From an uncultured Prevotellaceae bacterium (GTDB lineage: Bacteria > Bacteroidota > Bacteroidia > Bacteroidales > Bacteroidaceae), in assembly GCA_902775475.1 (NCBI GenBank), contig CACYME010000002.1, positions 1 to 64,000 on the forward strand: a stretch of 64,000 bases of DNA, given 5' to 3'. Shown here one piece after another: positions 49,926-59,599 of the stretch. The notes under the pieces were generated by a model that saw nothing but the letters and a program-made list of their open reading frames with translations, ran no database searches and was not told the DNA's origin. The translations under genes and the position numbers were made by a program. How positions within the stretch are numbered: the stretch's first letter is position 1; each line of letters begins with the position of its first letter.

Positions 49926-51932
49926 CTAAGCGACGTCCTCTTCCTCGGGGCGGTCTTCCTCGATGACGAGGTTGTCGATGATGAAGAGCTGGCGCTCCAT
50001 GGTGTTCTTGCCCATGTAGTATTCCAGCAGCTTCTGCACCTGGTCGGTCTTGTGGAGCGTCACCTGTTCCAGGCGGATGTCGGGTCCGATGAAGCCCTTG
50101 AACTCGTCGGGCGAAATCTCGCCGAGGCCCTTGAAACGGGTGATTTCGGGGTCAGGCCCCAGGTCGTTGATGGCCTGCAGGCGCTCCTCCTCACTGTAGC
50201 AATAGCGCACGATGAAATCGCTCTGTTTTGCACCCTGTTCTTTCTGCATGGCAATGCGCTCATCCTCGGCGGTCAGCACGTCCTTGTTCTTGATCTTTGT
50301 GCGACGGTTGCGGACGCGGAAAAGCGGTGTCTGCAGCACGTAGACGTGGCCCTTGCGGATGAGCTCGGGGAAGAATTGCAGGAAGAAAGTAATGATGAGC
50401 AGGCGGATGTGCATGCCGTCGACATCGGCATCGGTGGCCACGATGACCTTGTTGTAGCGCAGCGTGTCGAGGCCCTCCTCGATGTCGAGGGCAGCCTGCA
50501 GCAGATTGAACTCCTCGTTCTCGTAGACCACCTTCTTCGTCAGCCCGAACGTGTTCAGGGGCTTTCCCCTCAGCGAGAAGACGGCCTGCGTGTTCACGTC
50601 GCGGCTCTTGGTGATGGAGCCGCTGGCCGAGTCGCCCTCGGTGATGAAGATGCACGACTCCTCCTTGCGCTCGTCCTTCACGTCGCTGAAGTGGATGCGG
50701 CAGTCGCGCAGCTTGCGGTTGTGCAAGCTGGCCTTCTTGGCGCGCTCGCGGGCCAGCTTCGTAACGCCGGCCATCGCCTTGCGCTCGCGCTCGCTCTCCT
50801 GAATCTTCTGTAGCATCACCTCGGCCGTGTCGGGGTTCTTGTGCAGGTAGTTGTCCACCTCGGTCTTGATGAAGTCGCCCACATATTTATTAATAGAAGG
50901 TGGCATGGGGTGCTCGGCATCCACCTGGGCAGGAGCAGGAGCCATGGTGAGCGAGCCGAGCTTGATCTTCGTCTGGCTCTCGAACATCGGCTCCTCCACG
51001 TTCAGGGCGATGGCGGCCACGATGCCCGTGCGGATGTCGACATATTCGAAATTCTTCTGGAAGAACTCCTTGATGGTCTTGGCGATGTGCTCCTTGAAGG
51101 CACTCTGGTGGGTGCCGCCCTGCGTGGTGTGCTGACCGTTGACGAAGCTGTAGTACTCCTCGCCGTACTGGTTGGCATGGGTGAAGGCGATTTCGATGTC
51201 CTCGCCCTGCAGGTGGATGATGGGATAGAGCGCATCGCTGGTCATGCGGTCTTTCAGCAGGTCCTCCAGACCTCGGCGGCTCAGGATGCGGCGACCGTTG
51301 TAGAGGATGGCCAGGCCGGTGTTCAGATAGGTGTAGTTGCGGAGCATCGTCTCCACAATCTCGTCGTGGAACTGATAGTTGAGGAAGAGCGTCGGGTCGG
51401 GCTCGAAGAAGATGTAGGTGCCGTTCTCGTCCTCCGTGGGCTCGGTGACGTCGTTCACCAGCTTTCCGCAGTTGAAGATGGCCTTCCTCACCTGGCCCTC
51501 GCGGTAGCTGTGCACCTCGAAGTGACTGCTCAGCGCGTTCACAGCCTTCACGCCCACGCCGTTCAGGCCGATGGACTTCTTGAAAGCCTTCGAGTCGTAC
51601 TTGCCGCCGGTGTTCAGCACGCTCACGGCCTCAACCAGCTTGCCCTGGGGGATGCCGCGGCCATAGTCGCGCACCGACACGCGAAGGTTGTCCTCCACGT
51701 TAATCTCTATGCGGTCGCCAGCCTTCATCTTGAACTCGTCGATACTGTTGTCGATGACCTCTTTCAGCAGCACGTAGATGCCGTCTTCGGCCAGCGAGCC
51801 GTCGCCCAGGCGACCGATGTACATGCCGGGGCGCAGGCGTATGTGCTCCGTGCCGCTCAGCGTGCGTATGTTGTCATCGTTATAGTCAGCAACATTCTGC
51901 GGTTGCTCCATCATGATGTCTTCCTCTGCCAT
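49926..51932 (-). CDS. parE: DNA topoisomerase IV subunit B
   Basis: ATPase subunit of a type IIA topoisomerase that decatenates replicated chromosomes. Of 668 aa, the GHKL ATPase domain shows [17 protein letters not shown] and [20 protein letters not shown]. The transducer domain follows and the TOPRIM domain has [10 protein letters not shown] and [15 protein letters not shown]. It ends after [13 protein letters not shown] and RLEQVT. The DSKAFKKS form of the ATP-lid region and the length fit the Bacteroidetes ParE/GyrB-like second subunit and not GyrB. No parC is adjacent. Promoter at 51961-51969. Convergent with xerD. Confidence 0.9.
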   Translation of the reverse strand: MAEEDIMMEQPQNVADYNDDNIRTLSGTEHIRLRPGMYIGRLGDGSLAEDGIYVLLKEVIDNSIDEFKMKAGDRIEINVEDNLRVSVRDYGRGIPQGKLVEAVSVLNTGGKYDSKAFKKSIGLNGVGVKAVNALSSHFEVHSYREGQVRKAIFNCGKLVNDVTEPTEDENGTYIFFEPDPTLFLNYQFHDEIVETMLRNYTYLNTGLAILYNGRRILSRRGLEDLLKDRMTSDALYPIIHLQGEDIEIAFTHANQYGEEYYSFVNGQHTTQGGTHQSAFKEHIAKTIKEFFQKNFEYVDIRTGIVAAIALNVEEPMFESQTKIKLGSLTMAPAPAQVDAEHPMPPSINKYVGDFIKTEVDNYLHKNPDTAEVMLQKIQESERERKAMAGVTKLARERAKKASLHNRKLRDCRIHFSDVKDERKEESCIFITEGDSASGSITKSRDVNTQAVFSLRGKPLNTFGLTKKVVYENEEFNLLQAALDIEEGLDTLRYNKVIVATDADVDGMHIRLLIITFFLQFFPELIRKGHVYVLQTPLFRVRNRRTKIKNKDVLTAEDERIAMQKEQGAKQSDFIVRYCYSEEERLQAINDLGPDPEITRFKGLGEISPDEFKGFIGPDIRLEQVTLHKTDQVQKLLEYYMGKNTMERQLFIIDNLVIEEDRPEEEDVA

Positions 51933-51960
51933 TTTTTCTTGTCAGGTTTTTAATTAATGG

Positions 51961-51969
51961 GCAAAGTTA
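51961..51969 (-). promoter_or_regulatory. -7 box, parE
   Basis: TAACTTTGC on the minus strand, 29 nt before the start codon at 51932. Confidence 0.7.
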
Positions 51970-52034
51970 GCACTTTTTTGTCAAAAAACGGCAGGAAAGT
52001 TCAAGTTTTTTTTGGTTTTTCTGCCGAATCGTCG

Positions 52035-52043
52035 TATCTTTGC
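52035..52043 (+). promoter_or_regulatory. -7 box, nucleoside kinase gene
   Basis: TATCTTTGC, 32 nt before the ATG at 52076. Confidence 0.8.
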
Positions 52044-52075
52044 AAAAATATCAATAACCAAGAACCCAATACACT

Positions 52076-53737
52076 ATGGAACAGACCATCAACATTCGCT
52101 GCAAGAACAATGGGCAGCAGGCTGAGGTGCCCATCGGCAGCTCGCTGCAGGAGATCTATCAGCAGTTAGGGCTGCAGATGCCGCTTCCGCCGGTGATAGC
52201 CCGCGTGAACAACAAAGTGGAGGGCATGCACTTCCGCATGTACAAGCCGAAGGACGTGGAGTTCCTCGACATCACGTCGGCATCAGGGCTGCGCACCTAC
52301 ACCCGCTCGCTTTTCTTCGTGCTCTGCAAGGCCGCCCACGACCTGTGGGCCGACTGCAAGGTGACGATAGACATCCCCGTGTCGAACGGCTACTACGTGG
52401 ACCTGCAGCTCGGCCGACCCGTCACCCTCGACGATGCCGGACAGCTGCGCCGCCACATGCAGGAAATCATCGATGCTGCCTTGCCCATCCACCGCCACGA
52501 CACGACCACCGACGAGGCCATCAGCATGTTCACCCAGAGCGGCTCGCTCTCGAAGGTGAAGCTGCTGCAGAGCCAGGGCTCGCTCTACACCACCTACTAC
52601 AGCCTTGACGGCTACAAGGACTACTTCTACGGCGCCATGCTCACCAACACGCGGGAGCTCTACCTCTTCGGCCTCGAGAAATACTACGACGGACTGCTGC
52701 TGCGCCTGCCCTCGCGCGAGAACCCCCAGGAGCTGGGCGAGTTCATCATGCAGGACAAGATGTTCGGCATCTTCAAGGAGCACCACCGCTGGCAGGACAT
52801 CCTCGGACTGCGCACCGTGGGCGACCTGAACGACGTCATCCAGAAGGGCTACTCCTCGCAGCTCATCCAGATAAGCGAGGCGCTGCAAGAAAAGAAGATT
52901 TCGCAGATTGCAGACGACATCGCCCGCCGCAAGGGCATCCGTCTGGTGCTCATCGCCGGACCGTCATCGAGCGGAAAGACCACCACCTGCAAGCGCCTCT
53001 CGGTGCAGCTGGCCGTGAACGGCATCAAGCCCGTGCCCATCTCGCTCGACGACTACTTCGTTGACCGCGACAAGACCCCCCGCGACGCCCAGGGCGACTA
53101 CGACTTCGAGCACCTGCACGCCCTGAACCTGCCGCTCTTCAACGAGCAGCTCAACGCCCTCTTCCGTGGCGAGGAGGTGGAGCTGCCGCGCTATGACTTC
53201 CCCACGGGCCGCTCGATGATGAGCGGCAAAAAGTTGCGCCTCGGCCCCAACGAGGTACTCGTCATCGAGGGCATCCACGCCCTGAACCCCGAGCTCACGG
53301 CTCAGATTCCCCAGGACTGCATCTATCGCGTCTATGCCTCGGCGCTCACCACCCTGCTGCTCGACAACCACAACTACGTGCCCACCACCGACAACCGCCT
53401 GCTACGCCGCATCATTCGCGACTACAAGTATCGCGGCGTCTCGGCTGTGGAGACCATCCGCCGCTGGCCGTCGGTGCGCAACGGCGAGAACCGCTGGATA
53501 TTCCCCTTCCAGGAGAACGCCGACCAGATGTTCAACACTGCCATGTTCTTCGAGCTTGCCGTCATCAAGCGCCAGGCCGAGCCGCTGCTCGAGCAGGTGC
53601 CCGAAAGCTGCGTGGAATATGCCGAGGCCTACCGCCTGCTGAAGTTCCTGCACTACATCCGCCCCATCCCCGAAGACCAGATTCCGCCCACGTCGCTGCT
53701 CCGCGAGTTCCTCGGCGGCTCCAGCTTCACCTACTGA
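52076..53737 (+). CDS. uridine kinase-like nucleoside kinase with TGS/ThrRS-like N-terminus
   Basis: A 553-aa cytoplasmic protein. Residues 1-60 form a TGS-like domain (INIRCKNNGQQAEVPIGSSL). About 70-260 resemble the second additional domain of threonyl-tRNA synthetase. About 285-500 form a uridine kinase/phosphoribulokinase P-loop domain with Walker A AGPSSSGKTTTCKRL, ISLDDYFVDRD, the PRYDFPTGR substrate loop and VIEGIHALNP. The architecture is widespread in Bacteroidetes and Firmicutes, where it is annotated as nucleoside kinase. The activity is inferred from the P-loop domain; the role of the ThrRS-like part is unknown. It is divergent from parE. Confidence 0.9.
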   Translation: MEQTINIRCKNNGQQAEVPIGSSLQEIYQQLGLQMPLPPVIARVNNKVEGMHFRMYKPKDVEFLDITSASGLRTYTRSLFFVLCKAAHDLWADCKVTIDIPVSNGYYVDLQLGRPVTLDDAGQLRRHMQEIIDAALPIHRHDTTTDEAISMFTQSGSLSKVKLLQSQGSLYTTYYSLDGYKDYFYGAMLTNTRELYLFGLEKYYDGLLLRLPSRENPQELGEFIMQDKMFGIFKEHHRWQDILGLRTVGDLNDVIQKGYSSQLIQISEALQEKKISQIADDIARRKGIRLVLIAGPSSSGKTTTCKRLSVQLAVNGIKPVPISLDDYFVDRDKTPRDAQGDYDFEHLHALNLPLFNEQLNALFRGEEVELPRYDFPTGRSMMSGKKLRLGPNEVLVIEGIHALNPELTAQIPQDCIYRVYASALTTLLLDNHNYVPTTDNRLLRRIIRDYKYRGVSAVETIRRWPSVRNGENRWIFPFQENADQMFNTAMFFELAVIKRQAEPLLEQVPESCVEYAEAYRLLKFLHYIRPIPEDQIPPTSLLREFLGGSSFTY

Positions 53738-53744
53738 CGAGCGG

Positions 53745-53835
53745 CGAAAAAGCACCACCAGTTCGCCAAAATCCGCCCACTTCGGATTTCCTTCCGCCCG
53801 CAGCGGACAAAAATCCGCTGCGGGCGGATTCTTTT
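53745..53835. repeat. GCGGATTTTTGTCCGC-type inverted motifs
   Basis: CCGCAGCGGACAAAAATCCG and related AAATCCGCCC/GGGCGGATT pieces, able to pair, placed after the nucleoside kinase gene. Related pieces occur at 39120-39200 and 300-320. They may act as a terminator here. Confidence 0.5.
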
Positions 53836-53870
53836 GCAGACTTTTTCTTTGTGTTATCCGTCTTTTTTTG

Positions 53871-53879
53871 TAACTTTGC
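53871..53879 (+). promoter_or_regulatory. -7 box, Na/Pi cotransporter gene
   Basis: TAACTTTGC, 30 nt before the ATG at 53910. Confidence 0.75.
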
Positions 53880-53909
53880 GGCCAGATAACACTTTAATTG
53901 CTAAATCCG

Positions 53910-55649
53910 ATGCTGATTCTCTTCAAGCTCCTCGGTTCGCTCGCACTTCTCATGTTTGGTATGAAGTCCATGAGCGATGCTCTGCAGAAGATGGCCGGCC
54001 CACAGCTGCGCCATGTGCTCGGAGCCATGACCACCAATCGTTTTACGGGCATGCTGACGGGTACCCTCGTCACCGCTTCCGTTCAGTCATCGACCGCCAC
54101 CACCGTCATGACGGTCTCGTTTGTCAATGCTGGCCTGCTCACCCTTGCGCAGGCCATCAGTGTGATTATGGGTGCCAACATCGGCACCACGCTCACCGCA
54201 TGGATCATGTCGGCTGGTATGGCGTTCGACATCAGCATCGTGAGCTATGTGGGATTCTTCGTAGGCATCATCCTCATCTACATGAAGAAGCACCGCTACA
54301 TTGGCGACTTCCTCTTCGGACTGGGCCTGCTGCTGCTCGGCCTGACCACGCTGCGCATGACGGGCAACGAGATGGACCTGGGCCACAACCAGGCCGTGCT
54401 GAATTTCTTCAGTTCGTTCGACTCCGATTCGTTCTGGACCACGCTGGTGTTTCTCTTGCTGGGCGGTGTGCTCACCTTCTGCGTGCAGTCGTCGGCTGCC
54501 GTCATGGCCATCACGATGATTCTGTGCAGCAGCGGTGCACTGCCTATCTATCAGGGCATTGCGCTGGTGCTGGGCGAGAACATCGGCACCACCGTCACGT
54601 CGAACCTGGCAGCCCTCTCGGCCAATACCCAGGCGCGCCGTGCCGCTCTGGCCCACATGTTCTTCAATGTCTTTGGCGTGCTGTGGATTCTGGTAGTGTT
54701 CCACCCGTTCATAAAGATGGTGTGCGGATGGGTAGGCTATGATGTCGACATGACGAAAGACGCCGTGACGCCCGAGACCTTCATGGCCAATGCTGCCAAG
54801 CTGACGTTCGTCCTGGCTGCTTTCCACACAACCTTCAACGTCATCAACGCCAGCATCCTCATCTGGTTCATCCCGCAGATTGAGAAGTTCGTGTGCTGGG
54901 TCATCAAGTCGAAGAAGGTGGACGAGGAGGAGGACTTCCGCCTGCACTTCATCACCGCCGGCTTCATGAAGACCCCCGAGCTCTCCGTCCTCGAGGCCCA
55001 GAAGGAAATCCAGTCGTTCAGCGACCGCATGCAGCGCATGTTCGGCATGGTGCAGCAGCTGCTCAACGACTCCTCGTCGCTCACCGGGAAGAAACAGGAC
55101 GACGAGACCTTCAACAAGCTCTACACACGCATTGAGAAATATGAGAGCATCAGCGACAACATGGAGCTCGAGATTGCCAAGTACCTGGAGCAGGTGAGCG
55201 ACGCCCACCTGAGCGACGAGACGAAGGGCAAGATTCGTGCCATGCTGCGCGAAATCAGCGAGCTGGAGTCAATCGGCGACGCCTGCTACAACATGGCCCG
55301 CACCATCAACCGCAAGTACCTGGCCAAGCAGGACCATTTCAACGAGAAGCAGTACAGCCACCTGCACCAGATGATGGGCCTCGCCGAGAACGCCCTCACG
55401 CAGATGAACCAGCTGATGAGCGGCCGCAAGGAGGCCTACGACGTGAACCGCACGTTCAACATCGAGAACGAAATCAACAACTTCCGCAACCAGCTGAAGG
55501 CACAGAACATCATCGACATCAACAACCACGAGTACACCTATGCCGAGGGCACCGTCTACATGGACCTCGTCAACGAATGCGAGAAGCTGGGCGACTATGT
55601 GGTGAACGTCGTCGAGGCACGCATGGGAACGCGCCAGCGCAACCTTTAA
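53910..55649 (+). CDS. Na/Pi cotransporter family protein with PhoU-like domain
   Basis: A 579-aa inner-membrane protein from ATG 53910, chosen after the -7 box at 53871. It holds the two inverted transport repeats of the family, with VTASVQSSTATTVMTVSFVN and MGANIGTTLTAW in the first and CVQSSAAVMAITMILCSSGA and GENIGTTVTSNL in the second (QSS motifs line the sodium/phosphate path). A PhoU-like four-helix domain follows (about 350-575: KEIQSFSDRMQRMFGMVQQL, LESIGDACYNMARTINRKY). Bacterial members import or export phosphate with sodium, and direction is not visible. No pho regulator is adjacent. Ends at a strong terminator. Confidence 0.92.
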   Translation: MLILFKLLGSLALLMFGMKSMSDALQKMAGPQLRHVLGAMTTNRFTGMLTGTLVTASVQSSTATTVMTVSFVNAGLLTLAQAISVIMGANIGTTLTAWIMSAGMAFDISIVSYVGFFVGIILIYMKKHRYIGDFLFGLGLLLLGLTTLRMTGNEMDLGHNQAVLNFFSSFDSDSFWTTLVFLLLGGVLTFCVQSSAAVMAITMILCSSGALPIYQGIALVLGENIGTTVTSNLAALSANTQARRAALAHMFFNVFGVLWILVVFHPFIKMVCGWVGYDVDMTKDAVTPETFMANAAKLTFVLAAFHTTFNVINASILIWFIPQIEKFVCWVIKSKKVDEEEDFRLHFITAGFMKTPELSVLEAQKEIQSFSDRMQRMFGMVQQLLNDSSSLTGKKQDDETFNKLYTRIEKYESISDNMELEIAKYLEQVSDAHLSDETKGKIRAMLREISELESIGDACYNMARTINRKYLAKQDHFNEKQYSHLHQMMGLAENALTQMNQLMSGRKEAYDVNRTFNIENEINNFRNQLKAQNIIDINNHEYTYAEGTVYMDLVNECEKLGDYVVNVVEARMGTRQRNL

Positions 55650-55663
55650 AAAAACAGCACCGT

Positions 55664-55727
55664 AAACGGTGGATGCTGAATCGCAACGCCTCTTCGTAGG
55701 GCGATTCAGCATCCACCGTTTTCTTTT
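55664..55727 (+). terminator. terminator after Na/Pi cotransporter gene
   Basis: Perfect 21-bp inverted repeat (arms 55664-55684 and 55701-55721, containing CGGTGGATGCTGAATCGC) with a 16-nt loop, followed by TCTTTTTCC. Confidence 0.9.
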
Positions 55728-55733
55728 TCCCGC

Positions 55734-55767
55734 TTTTTGACAACCATTTGCTCTTTTTTGACAACCA
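55734..55767 (+). promoter_or_regulatory. paired TTTTTGACAACCA direct repeats upstream of the BspA-type gene
   Basis: The 13-bp unit occurs at 55734-55746 and 55755-55767, 21 nt start to start (two helical turns), and reaches the -33 region of the promoter at 55787. A candidate activator or repressor site, inferred from spacing. Confidence 0.45.
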
Positions 55768-55786
55768 GAATGCTGTCAAATAGTTG

Positions 55787-55795
55787 TACTTTTGC
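55787..55795 (+). promoter_or_regulatory. -7 box, BspA-type gene
   Basis: TACTTTTGC, 44 nt before the ATG at 55840. Confidence 0.75.
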
Positions 55796-55839
55796 ACAAC
55801 AATTACGATTACACATTATTAATTAATAGCATCAGTACA

Positions 55840-58800
55840 ATGAAGAAGCTACGACTATTCCTTTCCCTTCTGGCCATCACCGCCTCCGCAGCGGCATGGG
55901 CAGCAGAAGGCGACACCTTCACGGAACAGACCACCGAGGGCGTCACCCTCACCTTCAAAGTGACAAGCGAAAGCCCCAAAACATGCCAGGTGGGCAACGG
56001 CATTGATCAGGTAAACCAGGTGTACGGCGAAACGCTCGACAAGGTGACCATACCCGCTACAGCCAACGGCTACAGCGTGACAGCCATCGGCCGCTATGCC
56101 TTCCGCTACTGGAGTAAGACAACGCAGTTCGTCATTCCCAACACGGTGAAGACGCTCGACCTTGGTGCCTTTATGGAGTGCACCGGCATCAGCAGCATCG
56201 ACTTGAACCAAGTAGAGACCATCGGCGACTACGCCTTCGGCAAGTGCACCGGCATAACCCTGATGATACTGCCCGCCAGCGTGAAAAGCATCGGCAAGGC
56301 CGCTTTCCAAGACTGCTATAGCCTAAAGCAAGTAACTACAGATGGAAGCTCTCCCAGCCTGCAGAGCATCGGCCAAGAGGCTTTCGTGGGTTGCCGTCAG
56401 CTGGAAGGAGTGTGGTTTAACGGCAGTCCCTTGGCCAAGATTGGCAAACAGGCCTTCTACAACTGTCAGGCGCTGACCGTCGCCTCGTTCGAGAACTGCC
56501 CACTCGTCTATATCATGAGCCAGGCTTTCAGCGGCTGCACTGCGCTGAAGACCACCAATATCTTTAACAACATCTTTACCATCCAGAGCATAGAGGAAAA
56601 GGCTTTCGAAGGCTGCACCTCGCTCACGAAGGTCAAGTTGCCCACAGCAATCACCTATCTGGGCAGCGGTGCTTTCAAAGGCTGTACTGCCCTCACAGAA
56701 GCCGACCTCTCAGTCTGTGGCAACTTCACCTATATGCCGGGCCAGCTGTTCATGGGCTGCACCAATCTGTCAACGGTCAAACTGCCCGCAGCCAAGAGTC
56801 TGACGAATATTGGTGAGAGCGCCTTCGAAGGCTGTCAGGCACTCACCTCAATAGACCTCTGCGGAGCAGGAACCGTCTGCGACAATGCTTTCAAAGGCTG
56901 CACCAACCTTACCACCATCACGACCGACAACCTGATGCAGATTGGCAACAGCGCATTCTATAGCTGCACAAAGCTGGCTCCCGAAACCGACGGAAGCATT
57001 AAGCTGCCTAACGTCAACAAGATAGGAAACCTTGCATTCTACTCATGTTCGGCCCTGAAGACAGTCGACTTTGGCACTTCCGGCAACCTGCGTACCATTG
57101 GGAGCAATGCTTTTGGACATTGCACGGGTCTAACCAGCATCACCATCCCTGAGGGCACCACCACTATTGGCGACAATGCTTTCTCTGAGCTCTATAACCT
57201 TCAGTTCTCTGTGCCTGCTTCGGTGAAGACCATCGGCAATCGCTCTTTCTATGACTGCGGCAAGAACAACAGCACGCCCAGCGTGGTAAATGCTGGCGTC
57301 ACCACCGTTGGCGTATCAGCTTTTCAAGGCACCAAGCTCAGCGACTATTCCTTCATCCAGAACATCACCAGCATGGGTAGCGCAGCTTTCAAAAACTCTT
57401 CTATCGACAAGCTGGTTCTTGGTCAGCTGACTGCCATCCCCGATGAGGCATTCATGGGATGCAGCTCACTGACCGAGGTCAGTCTTGGCAGCGTGAAGAC
57501 TATTGGTCAGTCTGCCTTTAAGGATAACACACAGCTCACCAAGTCGACGGGTGCCGATGACGGTGTGCTCGAAGTCCCTGCCACGGTCACGGCCATCGGC
57601 GAGGATGCCTTCGCTGGCACGTCCATCACCAAGGTGAAGGCCCTGCCCGACACGCCTCCCACCATCACTTCTACAACATTCCCCTCAGCGATGACCACCG
57701 TGCAGGTGCCTGTCATCAGTAGCGTTGACCGCTACAAGGGCGCAGAGGTTTGGAAGAACTATACCATCGTGTCGCTTTCCGACGGTCAGCCTGGCGACGT
57801 GCTCACCGTCACCATCGATGGCGGCGTGACCATGAAATTCTATATTCTCTCTGGCAGCAAAGGCAGCGGCACCTGCCAGGTGGGATGCCACGATAACGAG
57901 AACAACGTGGAGACTGCTATTGCCAAGGAAACGGAGGGCGACATCTTGATTCCCTCGTCGGTCTATGGCTACAAGGTGACGGCCATTGGCCCGAATGCTT
58001 TTGCCGGCTGTAGCAAGATTAGAACGGTTAAGGTGGCTGAAACGGTAGAAGAGTTAAAGTTTAATTGCTTCTCATCATGCACTCAGCTGAAATATATCGC
58101 CTTTTATAATGAAGACAAAGAACCAGAAGACAACAGCAATTGCATAGCTTCAAAGAATTTCAAATTGTTCGTTCCCAGCGACATCTACTCGCAGGCATGG
58201 CAAAAATACAGCAACATCGTAGAGGCCATTCCCACGAATGTCATCATCGATGGCCTCACCTATAACATCCTGGTGCATCTTGACAAGAAGACGTGCAGTC
58301 TCGGCTATGGCATATCGGCCTATCCCGCTGTTGTAGACAACGCTGTCAGCGGAGCATACGCCATCCCCACGAACGTCAATGCCTACACCGTGACGACGAT
58401 TGAAGACTTTGCTTATAGGTCATGCAATAAGCTAACGGCAATAACTATCCCTGCCTCCATCACCACAATTGGGGATAAGGCTTTCTACTATTGCTCGAAA
58501 GTTAAATCGATATTTGTAGAGTCATCGACACCTGCATCTATTGGCGAGAGCGTCTTCTGTACTAATACAGAGAATATCTACGTTCCAGCCTCCAGCGTCA
58601 ATGCCTACAAGTCAGCCTGGTCGGCCTATGCAGGCAAAATAAAATCGGCTACAGGAATGGAGTTCACCGTTCCCTACGACGGCTACTGCCTGAACTACAA
58701 GGTGACGGGCACCAGCCCGATGACCTGCGAAGTGATGAGCATCAGCGCTCCGACGGAAGGCACGGCCAACTACGAGAACGTGGAGGTGCCCGACGAGGCA

Positions 58801-59508
58801 ATGGGCTTCGCCGTGATGTCGGCTGCCGAGGGAGCCTTCGAGGGCTGCACGGGCCTGCAGCGCATCACCCTGCCCGCCGCCATGAAGGCCATCAGCAAAT
58901 ACATGTTCCAGAACTGCGAGGCACTGAAGTCAGTGACGCTGCCTGCCCAGGCCACCGCCATCGGCTCGTTCGCCTTCAGCGGCTGCAAGAGCCTTGAGGC
59001 CATCGAGCTGCCAGCCGGCGTGACGAAGCTTTTCGACGGCACCTTCAGCGGCTGCGAGAGCCTCGCCGCCATCACCCTGCCCGAGGGCCTCACCGAGATG
59101 GGCGCCAGCGTCTTCAAGGGCTGCAGCAAGCTGACGACGATGAACGTTCCTTCGAAGGTGACCGCCATCGGCAACGACGCCTTTACCGACTGCCAGGGCC
59201 TGCAGACGCTGGTGCTGCCTGCCAAGCTGACGACCATTCATGGCACCCTGTGCAGCGGTTGCGACAAGCTGCAGACGGTCGTCGTGGGCAACCCCACTCC
59301 CGTCACGCTCCAGGCCGATGCCTTCAGCCACTACGGCACGCTCCTCGTGCCCGGCGGCTCGAAGAAGGCCTACGAGCAGGCTGCCGTCTGGAGCAACTTC
59401 AGCCCCATCATCGAATCGTCGGGCAGTGCCAGCAACTTCGACCTGAACGGCGACGGCAAGGTTGACATCAGCGACGTGCAGCTGCTGCTCAACAAGATTC
59501 ACGAATAG
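55840..59508 (+). CDS. BspA-type leucine-rich repeat surface protein with half-dockerin tail
   Basis: A 1222-aa secreted protein from ATG 55840; the signal peptide ends AAWA. It is built of LRR_5 repeats with the period of BspA (AFxxCxxL, then xxIxIPxxVxxI), for example AFKGCTALTEADL, AFEGCTSLTKVKLP and AFSGCKSLEAIELP. Four modules each open with a strand carrying a conserved cysteine (KTCQVGNG near 55980, GTCQVGCH near 57870, KTCSLGYG near 58290, MTCEVMS near 58720) and continue into a repeat run. The C-terminus is not a T9SS tail but a single EF-hand, DLNGDGKVDISDVQLLLNKI, the form of half a dockerin. BspA proteins bind host matrix and other bacteria in Tannerella; the role here is unknown. 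Confidence 0.9.
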   Translation: MKKLRLFLSLLAITASAAAWAAEGDTFTEQTTEGVTLTFKVTSESPKTCQVGNGIDQVNQVYGETLDKVTIPATANGYSVTAIGRYAFRYWSKTTQFVIPNTVKTLDLGAFMECTGISSIDLNQVETIGDYAFGKCTGITLMILPASVKSIGKAAFQDCYSLKQVTTDGSSPSLQSIGQEAFVGCRQLEGVWFNGSPLAKIGKQAFYNCQALTVASFENCPLVYIMSQAFSGCTALKTTNIFNNIFTIQSIEEKAFEGCTSLTKVKLPTAITYLGSGAFKGCTALTEADLSVCGNFTYMPGQLFMGCTNLSTVKLPAAKSLTNIGESAFEGCQALTSIDLCGAGTVCDNAFKGCTNLTTITTDNLMQIGNSAFYSCTKLAPETDGSIKLPNVNKIGNLAFYSCSALKTVDFGTSGNLRTIGSNAFGHCTGLTSITIPEGTTTIGDNAFSELYNLQFSVPASVKTIGNRSFYDCGKNNSTPSVVNAGVTTVGVSAFQGTKLSDYSFIQNITSMGSAAFKNSSIDKLVLGQLTAIPDEAFMGCSSLTEVSLGSVKTIGQSAFKDNTQLTKSTGADDGVLEVPATVTAIGEDAFAGTSITKVKALPDTPPTITSTTFPSAMTTVQVPVISSVDRYKGAEVWKNYTIVSLSDGQPGDVLTVTIDGGVTMKFYILSGSKGSGTCQVGCHDNENNVETAIAKETEGDILIPSSVYGYKVTAIGPNAFAGCSKIRTVKVAETVEELKFNCFSSCTQLKYIAFYNEDKEPEDNSNCIASKNFKLFVPSDIYSQAWQKYSNIVEAIPTNVIIDGLTYNILVHLDKKTCSLGYGISAYPAVVDNAVSGAYAIPTNVNAYTVTTIEDFAYRSCNKLTAITIPASITTIGDKAFYYCSKVKSIFVESSTPASIGESVFCTNTENIYVPASSVNAYKSAWSAYAGKIKSATGMEFTVPYDGYCLNYKVTGTSPMTCEVMSISAPTEGTANYENVEVPDEAMGFAVMSAAEGAFEGCTGLQRITLPAAMKAISKYMFQNCEALKSVTLPAQATAIGSFAFSGCKSLEAIELPAGVTKLFDGTFSGCESLAAITLPEGLTEMGASVFKGCSKLTTMNVPSKVTAIGNDAFTDCQGLQTLVLPAKLTTIHGTLCSGCDKLQTVVVGNPTPVTLQADAFSHYGTLLVPGGSKKAYEQAAVWSNFSPIIESSGSASNFDLNGDGKVDISDVQLLLNKIHE

Positions 59509-59599
59509 GCACTACACACACCATCCCTGCCCACAGACGGAAGGAGCCGGCGCTGCTGTCAGCGTCGGCTCCTTCTTGCTGATGGATGTGGCCGATGGC

